This document shows, in pieces, positions 25,101 to 37,002 of a DNA stretch of 64,000 nucleotides. The DNA is taken from assembly GCA_033439795.1 (NCBI GenBank), contig JAUTDP010000010.1:1488001-1552000 (forward strand). The letters run 5' to 3'. A model generated the notes under the pieces. That model saw only the letters and a list, made by a program, of their open reading frames with translations. It ran no database searches and was not told the DNA's origin. The position numbers were made by a program, and so were the translations under genes. Source of the DNA: Sordaria brevicollis. Taxonomy: Eukaryota; Ascomycota; Sordariomycetes; Sordariales; Sordariaceae. Position 1 is the stretch's first letter. Each line of letters opens with the position of its first letter.

Positions 25101-27350
25101 ATAATTTATTCCTATTAAAATTAATTAATTAATTTTAATTAGAGTAAATTTAAAATAGTAATTCCCAATTCCTATAAAAATTAATTAATAAAGTACTTAC
25201 AATTATAATCGATATATTAATAATAATCCTTAACGGACTTATACTTTAATATATTAATAAAAAACGTTATATTAAATTCCTATATCGATGTAAAATTATA
25301 CGTAAACGTTTAACCGGAGACCCGGTTCCTATTAAGTTTTTTAAAGCCTTTTAAATTTTTATTAATTAATTATAATTCGGTAGGAATATATTTAAAATTG
25401 GTTATATTATTATATTTAAGGAATTATAAAATTACAGCGGCGATTTTATTAAGGTTATAATACCCTACATTTACTGGGTAGCCGGCCTTAATAATCGTTA
25501 TATTTATATATTTATTTAACTTATTCGAATATAAATCGAGGTTTTAAATACGTAATACGGGCGTATAATATAATAATTATAAATCGCCAACCTTTATAAA
25601 ATCCTTAAAGAATAAATATTCTTTATTAGCCTTATTTTTACAAATTTTAAATTTTTACTATTTTATTAATATAATTATAAAGGGTATTAATCGTTTATTC
25701 CTATAAGAATTATAAAATTTACTACGGTAGTAGGAAGGGTATATTATAAAAGGGTAAATTATAAAAAGGAGGAAGGAAGAAAATAAAAGAAGGTTTGAAA
25801 ATTAAAGAAGGAAATACCCTAATTACGCGGTTAAGGGATCTATTTTTAAAACGGCTACGGTAATTAAATAATAATAGCCGCTAAATAATTAAATTAATCA
25901 AATTCGGCACCGTAATATAATTAACGTAGGCTTTTAATTAATTAAATTACTATTTTTAAATAATATTATTTTACTTTTTTTAATATAATAATCCATACTC
26001 AATTCCCGAAATTTATTTTTCAAATTTAATAAACTTACCTATAACCGCAATAGTCCGAATTTTAATAATATAAAACTCCTATTACCGGTTAGATTTAAAA
26101 ATAACTCCTATAGGAATAAACTTTAATATTTATATTATACGCTATAATATAAAATTTTAAATTTTAGGATTACGAAATTAATAATTCTCGTAGGAATTAA
26201 ATATAGCGGGTATATACGAAATATAAGAATTAATAATATATATACGTATAAGTATTTATATAATCGATATTATTAAATAGGGATAAACGCTTTTAATACT
26301 AATAATTATATAAATAAAAGGGCGAAAATATACTAATTCGAATTAGAATTAAAATTATTATTATTTAAATTTTATATATTACTCTTATCCCCCGAATCTT
26401 TATCTTAATTATATATAATTATATTATCTTTATTTTTATTATTAAAAAATCCAAAATATTTACAATCTTCGCTACGCTCGGGTCGGACTTCCCTATCGTT
26501 AAATTATTCTAATATACTAAATAATAATTTAAATAAACCATTGTATTAAAGGTCGGGCGTATTAAAATCGACAGAATTTAACCTACTATTTTAATAAATA
26601 GCGAAACTATTCTTATAAATTATATACGCGTAATTAATAATATTTACATTAATAAATAGTATAATATATTTACTTCTATTAAATTTCCCAAATTCTAATT
26701 CCAAAGCCTTATATACGGCTATAATTAATAGACCGATAGTAAATATTTCTATAAACGTCGATTTATAATCGTAAATAAAATTTTTATTATATTTAATATC
26801 GATAATAAACGAATAGTTAACGTATTCTATAATTAAATTAATCTCTTTTTAATTACTACCGGCCGTAATATACCGAACGAAACCCGACCTTAAAATAATA
26901 ATAGAAAACTTCTAATTAATAACCTCTAATTATAAAAGTTACGAAAAATATAATATTTTAAGTCTATAATTAATAAACTTCCCCTTATAAAAAAAGAAGG
27001 AGAGATAATTAATTATTTAATAAAATATACCGTAATCGCTAAACTAAATTATACGAATAAAAACAATTAAAATTCGTATAATATATAAATATTAATATAT
27101 ACTACGGAAATAGATATCGATATTAAATTTATCGTAATCGGGGTATTTCCTAATTTAAACTAATAATATAAATACTTTATTACAAATTTAAACAATTTAA
27201 TTTATAATATAAGAAGGATTTTCAATATAAATAATAACCTCAAACGTAATTTTAATACCTTTATTATTAACGTTAATAAATTAAAAGTAACGAATATCGA
27301 TAAAATTACGTATAAAAAAGGCTATAATTTTAAAATAAAATATATTATAA
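22121..27350. other. RIP-degraded DNA of the inner element
   Basis: AT-rich throughout, with no gene I can read reliably. Palindrome copies, intact or degenerate, occur near 22,885, 23,665, 23,690, 25,045, 25,095, 25,170, 25,695, 26,105 and 26,185. Several are followed by AAATTAATT-type sequence. Confidence 0.5.
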
Positions 27351-27780
27351 AGGAGCCGCGTCCCGTAATAGAATTCAATTTTAATTTCTTTAATCTTCTT
27401 AAACCTACTAAATCCGTACGTATCTTACTCGATTAATAGCTAAAAATACTAAAAAATAAAATTAATAAAATTTATCTTAATATAGAAAAAAATAAGGACG
27501 GGAATTATCTACTATTTATAATTATAAAATTATTAAATATCCAATTAGGCGGATATAATCTTACGTATATAAAAAGTCGTTTTCTAATCGCTATAAACGA
27601 GGAAAAACCTATTTCCAAACTAGGCCGGGTCTATACCTAAAAAGTTTAAAAATAATTTATCGTACAAATAATAAATACCGGCGAATTCTCCCTCGTTCTT
27701 ATTAATAATAAGAATTTAGAAAATATAATTCTTTTTCGTTCGATATCGTTCCACTTTTAGGAAGCGATATTAGGAAAATA
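27350..27780 (+). pseudogene. Unidentified RIP-degraded gene remnant
   Basis: A plus-strand frame runs about 140 codons with stops only of the TAA/TAG type RIP makes. Legible pieces include PVIEFNFNFFNLLKPTKSVR, YLLFIIIKLLNIQLGGYNLT and NTGEFSLVLINNKNLENIIL. One minus-strand frame is also fairly open, so the strand is not certain. Family unknown. Confidence 0.35.
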
Positions 27781-29233
27781 TATATAAATCTTTATAAAAC
27801 CTAAAAAATAGAACGTATAATTTATTAATAATTAAAAACGATATAACTAATCGGAATATATAAGGCGTCCGAATAAGAATAGGGATTACTTACCGCTTTT
27901 AAAATAAAATAAACGGCCGAAATTATTAAAGACGAAAAGGTCTACGAATATTAAAACTATTAATTAATAAATAAATAATAAAATTACGTATTATATTTTT
28001 CTAATTTAACCTAAAACTTTGAATAATATTTAAATAATTATAATTATCGTAAATAATAATAAGGTTAGGATTAAAAACTATACGTTTAAGGTTAATTTAC
28101 TCCAATTAGCCTAATTTTTAAAAAGAGGGGTTAATAATTAAATTTATAATTCCTTTAATAATTAAATCCTTAATAATTATTATAGTCCGAATATAAAATA
28201 CAAAAACGCTAAATATAATAAAGGTATTTTATATACGCCTAATTACCCCGTTACTATATAAATATAACCTAATTACTTATATAAAGAAATCCGAATTCCC
28301 GGGAACTACCACGCTTATAATAATAATAAAGATTATATAAATTTTAGAGGATATATATTAAGCGTAATCCGAACATTATATAAAGGACGGCTAATATATA
28401 TAAGAATATTATATTAAATTAAAAAAGAGGGAATATAACCGTAGGGTATAAAAGCGTAAGTCGCTAATATATTCCTTTATAATTAATATAACCCAATCTA
28501 CGTTATTTAAATCGGTAATATTATAAAATTCATATCTATTAATATAAAAAGCGCTATTCTATTTAACGAAGGATAAAAAGAAATTAATATATTTAAATAG
28601 GTTAATAAATTTATTCCGGAATATAGTAAATTCGTATAATTCATCTTCGTCTTCGAATTATATTATAACGCCTTAACGACGGAAAACTTCGCAAATATCC
28701 TAATCTTATAGCGTAATAACTAATTATTTAATATAAAGGCCAAATAATTAATTATCCTTCCGAATAATATTAACTTAATTATAGAAGAAGTTTTTTAAAA
28801 TACCCTTAGGGTAAATACTAAATTAAAATTCTTAAATAATACGAATAAAATATCCAAAATTACTACTAACCCTATTAGGATTTAATATTTAATTCGGTAA
28901 CGGAAATATATTTATAGGACGCGGCGTAAAGGACGACGAAAGTAAATAAACCCCTATTTATAATAGCAATATATTATATAAAATAAAAAATTCGAATATA
29001 AATTTAAATAAATAGAAAGTAAATATTAACCGGTCCGGTAAGATTAGTAGGAGTTATAATAAATATTAAAAGGAATTATTAACAATTTTTAAAAACGATA
29101 GTATAATTAAATAATTACGAACCGAATATTATTATAGTATTAATATAAGATAAGTATTGGGGTTTATTCTTATAGGAAGGAAGTATAAATTTAATAGGGT
29201 AGTAGAATTTATTCCTATAGGAGTATTTTTCTA
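27781..29233. other. RIP-degraded DNA to the right end of the inner element
   Basis: AT-rich with no readable gene. Two palindrome copies (near 29,165 and 29,211) lie within 70 bp of the right inverted repeat. Confidence 0.5.
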
Positions 29234-29261
29234 TCGCCTATAGCTAAATCGCACAAAATCG
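29234..29261 (-). repeat. Right 28-bp inverted repeat of the inner element
   Basis: Perfect reverse complement of 11037-11064. It keeps CpA dinucleotides that are missing from the neighbouring sequence. Confidence 0.9.
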
Positions 29262-29779
29262 CCTCAAACCTATTACCGTAGAAATAATATCCCTAGGCGC
29301 TAATTGGTTGTATAGGTATTGGAATAGGGGTGGTGGGGCAGCGCCCGGGGGTGCCGTTTCGGAGGTAGGTAGGTCTAAGAACTGAGACTAATTCTCGATA
29401 TATAACGAAAGAGGGTATTACTAGCCTCTTTTTAGGTATTAAAAGGTTTAATAAAATATCGTAGTGGCGGTATTGGGGCTCGAATTGACGACCGCTATTT
29501 TGAGCGTTGGGTACGGGTTGGGGTGCGCTATAGCGATTGCGACCGCTTAGACCGACGGGACTTAATCGATAGGGTAATAGGGGATCGCGTAGCGCGTTCG
29601 GGGGTAGTTAGGGCTTCTATAACGACGACGGCGAGGTTGGTAATAATTTTAGGAGAATTGGCGTAATTAATTAATAGTTATTGGTAATATATAATTTACG
29701 ATATAGAGGTTAGGGCGCCAGCGTTGTGGTGGGCGCCAGCGCTGGGTACGGTGTGGTGGGCGGGGTGGCGGTCTGACAA
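29262..29779. other. Right fragment of the MULE interior
   Basis: This 0.5 kb is much less mutated than the rest of the block. It probably belongs to the 5' part of the minus-strand MULE, upstream of or containing the transposase N-terminus. Frames on the minus strand are partly open but not recognisable. The last 60-70 bp before the TIR are a diverged inverted copy of 7495-7560, including an ACCGTRCCCAGCGCT match. Confidence 0.5.
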
Positions 29780-29841
29780 CAGCTGTAAGTGGGGAAAGTC
29801 TTAATGAATAATATCTGGAGTCTTGATGAATAACTTTTCCG
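29780..29841 (-). repeat. Right terminal inverted repeat of the MULE
   Basis: Inverted copy of 7433-7494 with one transition difference. It ends ...AACTTTTCCG directly against the target duplication. Confidence 0.93.
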
Positions 29842-29850
29842 TTCCCTCCT
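29842..29850. repeat. Right target-site duplication TTCCCTCCT
   Basis: Second copy of the 9-bp duplication at 7424-7432. Normal-GC DNA resumes directly after it, so the shift in composition coincides with the insertion boundary. Confidence 0.92.
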
Positions 29851-32389
29851 AGACCTCCCAGCAAGATGACTGGGCAACCTGGGTCAGTGCAATGTCCGCT
29901 TGTCTACAAGGGGAAACACAACCGTAGCTGCATCGACGAATGGAACGTCGGATAGGCGATGCCGTCACCTAGACCAGCCTTGAAAGAGATTAGTCCTGGG
30001 TAGACTGGGCTGGGCAACCAAGCTGCTGGTGCTTCTGGCGCTGTTCTTTCGTTCTCGGCCTTTTTGGATGTTCAAAGGTTCAGAAGAGACAAAAGAGAGG
30101 GCGGTTGGTGCCGACAACGGTGATATGATTTTGATCTGATATCAAATTACCGCAGTACTTCAGTTGTACTCGTGTCGCTTGAGAAGCAGCTGCACCTCTG
30201 AGGTCAGGGTTGCCGCTTGCTTGCTTGCTTGCTTGCCGTGCTTGCCTGCGTTTCGAAGTGCGTGTGCTGCAGTGCCCTGGTGAAATGAGATGGGGCCCCT
30301 GCGCGCTCAGACTTCAACTGCAGCTTCGGACGACGGCGTGGTGGCGGATCACTGGGCGCACGTTCTCCCTAATGACTTGCGTGGACTGCCTTGACTTGCT
30401 CGTGCTTCTTGACTTCCTCGCAGTGTTCTCGACGTTTTCGATATGATTGATGGCTTTTGTGAGCCTCTTGATTTGATCGATAAAGCTGAGTGATGAGAAG
30501 GAAGGATCAGATTGGCCAGGGGGGCGATTCTGTGATCTTCCACTTCCACTCGCCAGGCACAAGTTCTCCCTTGCGCTTGAACTTTCAATGTCGTTAATTA
30601 AGGAGTGCTCCACAGCAGTTAAATGAGTGTTGGCTCCGCTTTGGGCCTTTGCAGGCGGCTCGTCGTGCAACCCCCAGGTCGCTCTTTCGTCGCACAAATT
30701 GTCTCTCTCTCAAGCTGGCGCAACACAAGGAAGACGAGAGACTGTTTCAAAGCTGCTGTTTGATGTCTTCTTCCGGCCTTTTTTGAGTATTGGGAAACCG
30801 ATCGAGAACGGGTGGTGAGTTGTGACGTGAATCACAGTCGCAACGAGCTTCTCCTTATCACACTCAAGATCCGAGGCCTCAATTGCTGTTAAAGGACCTT
30901 AACCGGGGGCGATCAGGGGCCGTGGCCGGAAACCGTCTTCAGAAATCTAGCGATTGGAAATGGCTGGGCGAATGCGACAAACGCAATACGAAAAGAGTGG
31001 CAGGGCGGCTACTTGCCTCTGAATGTTCCGAAGAAGTTTGTGGAGAAGCGAAAGAAATAATCAAGAGAGGGAATGGTGTGATTGAACGCTGAGAAGAATG
31101 ACGAGGAAGTTCAAGACAATAAAGTCTAATTGTTGAATGAGTGTGTAGTCGTGGATCTCTTCCGTCCGGATCCTTCCATTGTGTTGTTTCGTTTTCCGTT
31201 TCTTCAACCAACGACGACAAAATGAAAATCTCCTCTGTCACCAGCGCTGGCGGCATCAGCTCCATCGGCCAAGGCCCCCAAGCAGCGCGACATTCAGGGG
31301 CACCGGTGTTTCTGCGGTAGGGACCAAGGCGCCATTGGGTTAGGACGGATGGGGTGAGTGCCGACAGGGGTCGTCCCGGATTCCAGCCATCACGACAGCC
31401 ATCGCTTTTCAGGAACAAGAAACAACGACGATAAACCTCACGATACACTGCAGTGGCTTTGTCTCGGGCAGGTGCGCGGGTATGAGTTTCGATGTGAGGT
31501 CTGGCGCTTCGTATGAGTGTTACTCAGTTCAGTTACTGGAAGACAAAGGTTCCCTATGCCTTTTCACAAGCCTTCTCTTTCGGAAAACTTTTCGACTTCG
31601 ATTCTCGTTGCGCCGCTGCGGGGAACCTGCACAAAAGCACGCGAAGCCACGAGGCGCCCGCCGTGCGGACCGGCCGTCGGGCATCATCGGTGGATCCCGT
31701 CCTCCCCACCACTCACACCCGACGCTTCAAAAGGCCCGGGCTTGAGGTTTTGGGTTTCAACCTTTTCAGCGCGGTGCCCTCGTCCCGGGCCGCGATGCAG
31801 CCGCCGTGGGGCCGTTGACCGGGAGCTTTTCACTGTTGGGGATAGAAGGTCGGTGTTGGTAACGAGAGCAACTCCCAGCGTAGATCACCAATGCGTCAAA
31901 GAACCCCAATTCTAGAAGCCCTTTGTGTTGTTCCCGAATGACAAAGCGGACAGAAAGGATCGACAGAACGTGCCGTGCGTTTGCATACGTTCATCTGAAT
32001 GGCGCTTTGCACCGCATTGTTGACGTACATATGACATACGGAATGTAAGTATGCGTTTCTGGAAAGTTGGACTTTGAAGAAACAAGTTGTACTCTCACGA
32101 TAGATGGTAGCTATTGGCTCTTCGGCATATGGTTGGGAGATCAAGGTCTTATTCCGTCTCTTATATGCCACCTTTATACTATCCCTTGGTCGAAGTTGAA
32201 TTGAACATTATGCGTATCGTGAATGGGATTGGTTACCTAACACAGTCATATTCCAATAGCATTGACAATGCAGGAGCCCCCAAAAGCACTTTCAAAACCA
32301 AAAGTACATTCTTGCCGGATAACATCATTCTTAAAACGTAGAATTTCGTGGGTATCTTATCATCAGTCGTCCGTCATAACCTGAAAGCA
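29851..32389. other. Intergenic DNA, no supported gene
   Basis: About 2.5 kb of normal-GC DNA with short overlapping frames on both strands and no recognisable protein. There is a short CTTG repeat near 30,218-30,235 and a GC-rich stretch at 31.6-31.8 kb. Part of the right end is probably lcl3 3' UTR. A non-coding transcript is possible but not visible as such. Confidence 0.5.
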
Positions 32390-33612
32390 TCATACCTTCT
32401 TGGCGGTGCTACTAGTTGCAGCCGTGGCCGCGGCCGTTGCCTTCTTCGCAGGCGCAGGCTCTTTCTTCACGGCCGTCGTCTTCTTCGCGACCGTTGTTGC
32501 CTTGGACTTTGCCGCCGCCGCAGGCTTCTTCTCGAGGATCGGGTTCCCAGCCGCCCTCATCCGGTCCTTATACTGTCTCGGACTTTCAATTTCCCTCCTT
32601 CTGCCCAGGCCAAAGAATCCCGTCAGCTCATTAGCCCACATTCCTTTGCCCTTCCTCCTTGCCACGGCCTCGGTGTTTTTGTAGAGTTGTTCCATCTTGG
32701 GTCCGCCAAACTCTGCACCCGTCTTGGCCTCGTACATGGTAGCCAGCCCAGCCTTGAGCATTTCGAGTCCAACGTCCTTGCGCAAGAAGAAGGGCGGTTT
32801 CCGAACAAAAACAGTCGCGACGACTCGGTCGTATTGGTCCTTGCGATATATGCGCGCCCGTACTCGCTTGCCGAGGATGTAGCCTCGGAGCCACTGTAGC
32901 GCTTCGGTCGAGTAGGGTTGGGCGGGTCGGCCAAAGTGCGCGCATTCGGGGGCGTCGATGCCTGCGATGCGGATTGGGATCTGAACGCCAAAAAAGTCAA
33001 CACTTTACCGCCGCTCCTTCATGCCGCGGCACGGTTCAAGAAACTAACCGTTCGATCCTTCAAATCCTTCCTGCCCGTCGGCACCTTGCGCAACCAACCC
33101 CACCCCGCCAGCCGTCCACCAGGCGTGTGAAAGAAATGGAAATTGTCGCCGTCGCCCACGCTGGTGACTTTGCCCAGCAGCGTGCGCCGCCGGAAGAATC
33201 CCGGCGAGATGTATGCGGCGCCGCGGAAGCGGCGGAGGAACTTGCGCCAGATGCTGAAAACCGCAAAAGCGCCGATGGTCGGGAGCGTGTAGAACACAAT
33301 GTTTCGCGGCTCTTGGTAGTGCTGCCAGTCGATGAGGCTCCACAGCGAATCGTTCCAGGAGATGGCCTTCTTTTTCAGTTCGCGCGGGATAGGTGGTAGG
33401 TCCGTCAAGCGGGAGTCCGAGTAGGTGGGCGCACTGCGCTCGGGGGTTGCATGGTAAAGAGGAGGCATGTTACTGTTGGCGCCATGATTGCTGCATGCAT
33501 TGGCGCTGGCTGTTGTTGGTGGTGTTGTTGATGATGAATTGGCGGAAGGAGAGGTCTTTCCCTCATCCCTCCCACTGTTTGTGGTAGGCGATGCCCACAG
33601 ACCCCATGGCAT
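32390..33612 (-). CDS. lcl3: Lcl3-like membrane-anchored staphylococcal-nuclease protein
   Basis: Two exons, 33612-33049 and 32980-32390, with a 68-bp GT-AG intron, give 384 aa. Lcl3 is a fungal protein with a thermonuclease (SNase) fold, probably mitochondrial or membrane-anchored. What I see: a low-complexity N-terminus of about 100 residues; one membrane span at about 104-122 followed by [29 protein letters not shown]; then across the splice RIAGIDAPE, with the Arg, Asp and Glu of the SNase active site; [11 protein letters not shown] with the second Arg; and [14 protein letters not shown]. Both termini are longer than usual: the last 50 residues are an Ala/Lys-rich, histone-H1-like tail. 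ATG 33612 (MPWGLWA) matches the family start; an ATG at 33798 would add 62 unlikely residues. Confidence 0.9.
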
Positions 33613-34310
33613 CGTCAAGAGCTGCCGCGGGAAGATGGGGAATCGGTCGGTGAGATGTCGGTCGCGATGCGCGTTGTGCGTGTGATGCGATATGACGAAT
33701 GGGTTGGGGACGGATTTAAGGGACTCAAGCGCACGGTCCCCTTCCCCAAATCCCCATTGCTTGGCGGGGATTGGCTCCTCTTTTGACAGCGGCGCCAAGA
33801 AGTGGTCAGTCCTCCAGCTGACTTGGACCCCTTCCTTTTCCTGTTCCCGACCACCAATTGACCGCCCTCATTCATGAAGCGTGGTGATTGATCATGGGGT
33901 CACGTTCAAATCGCTCACAGTCAATTCGTGACTTGTCTCATCCGCAGAAAACAGAGATTCACTACACTGGCTGTGCTCGTCGGCAGTAGTCAGGCGCTGC
34001 GCCGCCTGTTTATCACTGTTTGAAGCTGTCGTTAGTGTGCCGCTCCCTAACATGAGAGGACGGGATGCTTGTGGGTTTGAGCTTACGTAGCATGTAAGGG
34101 ATCACGACCATCGAGTATCACATGGGAGCTGGTGCGTATCGGAATTTGAATCCTCAGTTTCTTCCCGAAATGTCTTTTCGAAGGAGTCGGAGAGTCGAGT
34201 GACTGGAGACCGACGCCGATACCGCCGACGAACTGTTCATTTTTCTACACACACCATGTTATCGTCAGTCTACTACAACATTTTACTTAGAGGAGGGATT
34301 GAGAAGAAAT
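33613..34310. other. Intergenic DNA (lcl3 promoter side)
   Basis: About 0.7 kb between the start of lcl3 and the 3' end of the next minus-strand gene. It is normal-GC with no supported feature. Confidence 0.5.
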
Positions 34311-34854
34311 TTAGGGGTGGAAATCGTTGGCATTGGAATCCGATACTAATCGGAGCGGTAACTTAACAGAAAGAGGCATACTTCCTCGCAAAGGCTATCA
34401 TATCTCGATATTTAGCTTGACTCACCTTGATCATATCGGTCGGATCAATAAGATCCATAGTCTCCGCCTCTTTGACCTCAGAAGCATCAGCCTCGTTATC
34501 GCTGCCCTTAGAGTGTTCGAAAACGTTCATCTCGGCCTTCTTGACCGAAGAGCATTCACTCTGTTCCAACCCTCGAGCGCGGGAACCTCCTTGGATCTTG
34601 GCCAACAACCCCCTAGTAACCTGTATCCGTTCTCTGATTTCGACAATAGCCCGATCCGTCTTTTCTCGCTTGACGGCACAGCTGTCGCAACACCTGTCGA
34701 CTCGATATGTGGAAAGCGGATGCGTCCACATGAGGTTGCACCCTTCTTCGGTCTTACCTTGTTCGAAACCGCGCTCTGTATTGCACTTCTTGGTTGTGCC
34801 TAGCCAGGTAAAGTGTCCGCAGCTGCGATAGATGAGTCGGTGGTGTATACACAT
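34311..34854 (-). CDS. Cys/His-rich hypothetical fungal protein
   Basis: Starts MCIHHRLIYRSCGHFTWLG at 34854. It resembles a common class of small fungal proteins that begin MCxxxxxxxxCGHxxW and place several Cys early (here also DRCCDSCAVKREK at about residues 53-65), which suggests metal binding; function unknown. Two 3' ends are possible. Unspliced, the frame stops at 34363 (163 aa). If the strong donor AAG|GTGAGT at 34425 is used with the acceptor ending at 34362 (64-bp intron), the last exon is 34361-34311 and the protein is 159 aa. The coordinates given cover both. The C-terminal half is acidic and Glu/Lys-rich, perhaps coiled coil. Not a gene I can name. Confidence 0.55.
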
Positions 34855-35493
34855 TTTGTATGCTGTGTTACTTCGTAGCGTACGTTGGTAAGGTCGTTGG
34901 TTGTGTCGAACGCGGGTATGTACGGTAGCTAGTTTGTAGTCCAAGGGATGATGATGAAGAATGTTTGTGTCATACACGGTGTTGATGGCGGGCATGGCTT
35001 GCTTGTTATATACTTTTGTTGCTAATGGAATGGAAAAATTTCGTACAATGTTCCAGTATATCGAACAGAATGAACGAAACCAAAACAACGGTGGTTACTC
35101 TTGTATCGGTGAAAATGTTCACGGAAGATTGCAGAAGGTCAGTTGTGATATGTTCGCTGTGGAACAAAGACTTTGTATGTGTTGCTCACAAAACAGATGT
35201 GGTGCCATCGAACATGGGCTGTTCAGAGAAATGAACACAATGAAAAAGTGAGGGGACAAACACACAGGTAATAATCTCTCTAATGTCTGTTCATGATCAA
35301 ACATCCAAAGTCTATGGAGAAGGCGTATCGTTCACTTCCCTTGGCTGGCACTCTGCAGTTCAAACATTTGAATAACTTGACTAAATAACGAAGTTTCGAA
35401 TTGTTATTGAAATTATAGCCCAACAAACATAGACTGAACAAGAACATGTGATTCTAATCCGTTGCGCACCGTGTGTATCATCCTCGTTCACGC
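34855..35493. other. Intergenic DNA
   Basis: About 0.64 kb between two co-oriented minus-strand genes. It should hold the promoter of the Cys-rich gene and the 3' UTR of the HAD gene. No specific element is recognised. Confidence 0.5.
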
Positions 35494-36483
35494 TCAACCC
35501 AAAATCTTGCTCCCCAAAACCTCCTCAAAGTCTCTCGCCCACGCCAACTTCATACCCTCTCTCGCCTCCGACACATGCGGCACCTCAAATCCCACCCTCC
35601 GCAAAGTGTCCAACAACTTACTCGTCTCCTCCTCACCCTCATTCACCACCACGATTCCCGTATCCGCTCTCAACAAACACTCCAAATCCGTCACCGAATC
35701 ACCAAAGTACACGCTCCTCTGTCCATCCACCTTTTCACCCTGCTGTAGCAGCATCGTCTCAAAACCCTCCAACTTATCCCTCACAGTCATCATCACCCTC
35801 CCACCCATCTCCTCCGGCCCTTCCAGTTCTCCACCAGGATACCGTAACTCATTAACCCTCTTTTCAAAAATTTCCTCGTCCCGTCGCGGATCCTCTACCT
35901 CAAGCACACCCTCCACAAATGCCTTAGACCAATTCACGCTCAACACCCCCAACTTTGTATCCTCCTTCTCTTTACACCTCGCCACAAACTCCGAAAACCC
36001 CTTTCTCATTTTTACCGTCTTCCCTTCGTCTTCTTCTTTTTCGAGTGAACCATTAAACCTCGCAACCCTCCCAAACCCAACCCACTCTTCCCTCCTCAAC
36101 CCGGCAAAGAATTTTTGCTCAACAACCCTTTCCGCGCTCGCCATCTCCACGGTTCTTAAACTCTCGAGGTAGGATAGTTCTTGCGCTAGCGTTTGCCTGT
36201 CTTTTGCTGGCGGGAAATAGGATTCCTTGTGGGCGGAGTGGTCGGCAACGTAAAGGTCGACGATTTGTTTCCATTTTTGGGAGGCTTCGTTATGGGAGGG
36301 GCTACCTGGGGGACCGCGAGAGGAGATGGCGAATTGCGCGAGCACGTTGATGGTGTCATGTTGGGTGACGGTGCCGTCGAAGTCGAAGACTATGAGGCGG
36401 CGGGACATTGTTCTTGGCTGGGTTCTTTGGGTACTGTGGTAGAGGCGGGTGACGGTTTGATGAGCGGTTTTCCAGAAGAGCAT
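35494..36483 (-). CDS. HAD-superfamily phosphatase
   Basis: Intronless, 329 aa. The haloacid dehalogenase fold shows the nucleophile motif FDFDGTVTQHDTI at about residues 33-45, with both Asp residues present; a serine motif LGVLSVNWSK (motif II) at about 178-187; and motif IV SVYFGDSVTDLECLLRAD at about 262-279. It resembles fungal proteins annotated as phosphoserine-phosphatase/MtnX-like HAD hydrolases (Cto1-type in yeast); the substrate cannot be told from sequence. A second in-frame ATG at 36408 (MSRRLIVFDFDG) is also plausible. The extra 25 residues are basic and Ser/Thr-rich and could be a mitochondrial presequence. It lacks the long cap of some family members. Confidence 0.82.
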   Translation of the reverse strand: MLFWKTAHQTVTRLYHSTQRTQPRTMSRRLIVFDFDGTVTQHDTINVLAQFAISSRGPPGSPSHNEASQKWKQIVDLYVADHSAHKESYFPPAKDRQTLAQELSYLESLRTVEMASAERVVEQKFFAGLRREEWVGFGRVARFNGSLEKEEDEGKTVKMRKGFSEFVARCKEKEDTKLGVLSVNWSKAFVEGVLEVEDPRRDEEIFEKRVNELRYPGGELEGPEEMGGRVMMTVRDKLEGFETMLLQQGEKVDGQRSVYFGDSVTDLECLLRADTGIVVVNEGEEETSKLLDTLRRVGFEVPHVSEAREGMKLAWARDFEEVLGSKILG

Positions 36484-37002
36484 CGAAAGTGGAACGAGGT
36501 TGGGTTGGAATATGAAAATGAGTTTGTGATTCCGCTTTGATTGTAGTGCTCAGAAAGGGAACAGTTATGAGTACATAGCGGGAAAGGGAAAAGACTAGGA
36601 ACAAGGAAAGAAGGAACTACAAGCAAGGCATTTCTTGACCAGTAAGAATGATAAACATGACGGCCCCACTTCACCTATGAATAATGTGTTTGGCATCAGA
36701 AGCTCAATGAGCCATCCAAGACGCAGTGCCAACGTCACATCTGTGATTAACGCCTGAAATTGAAAACACGGAACTTCCATGGCCAACGGGAGAACATTTT
36801 GAAGAAATTGAAATCGCTTGAAGTGAATATTACGCTGTTGTTAAGTGATGCAACGGGTATCATTGTTATGTGGCCCTAAAGACCGTTCGTTTTGCGAGCA
36901 AAGAAAACGCAGCAAACCCAGTCTACCCAGAACGCCTGACGCAAAGCAAGTAAACGGGCAGAGAGATCATACCCTCAAAGACCTTAGCTCAGTCCTGCCA
37001 GC
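36484..37002. other. Intergenic DNA
   Basis: About 0.5 kb between the HAD gene start and the 3' end of the TFIIF-beta gene, both on the minus strand. Nothing specific was seen. Confidence 0.5.

Noticed and set aside
36193..36540. Plus-strand frame of 115 codons antisense to the HAD gene
   Set aside because: Shadow of the HAD coding sequence; no independent evidence.
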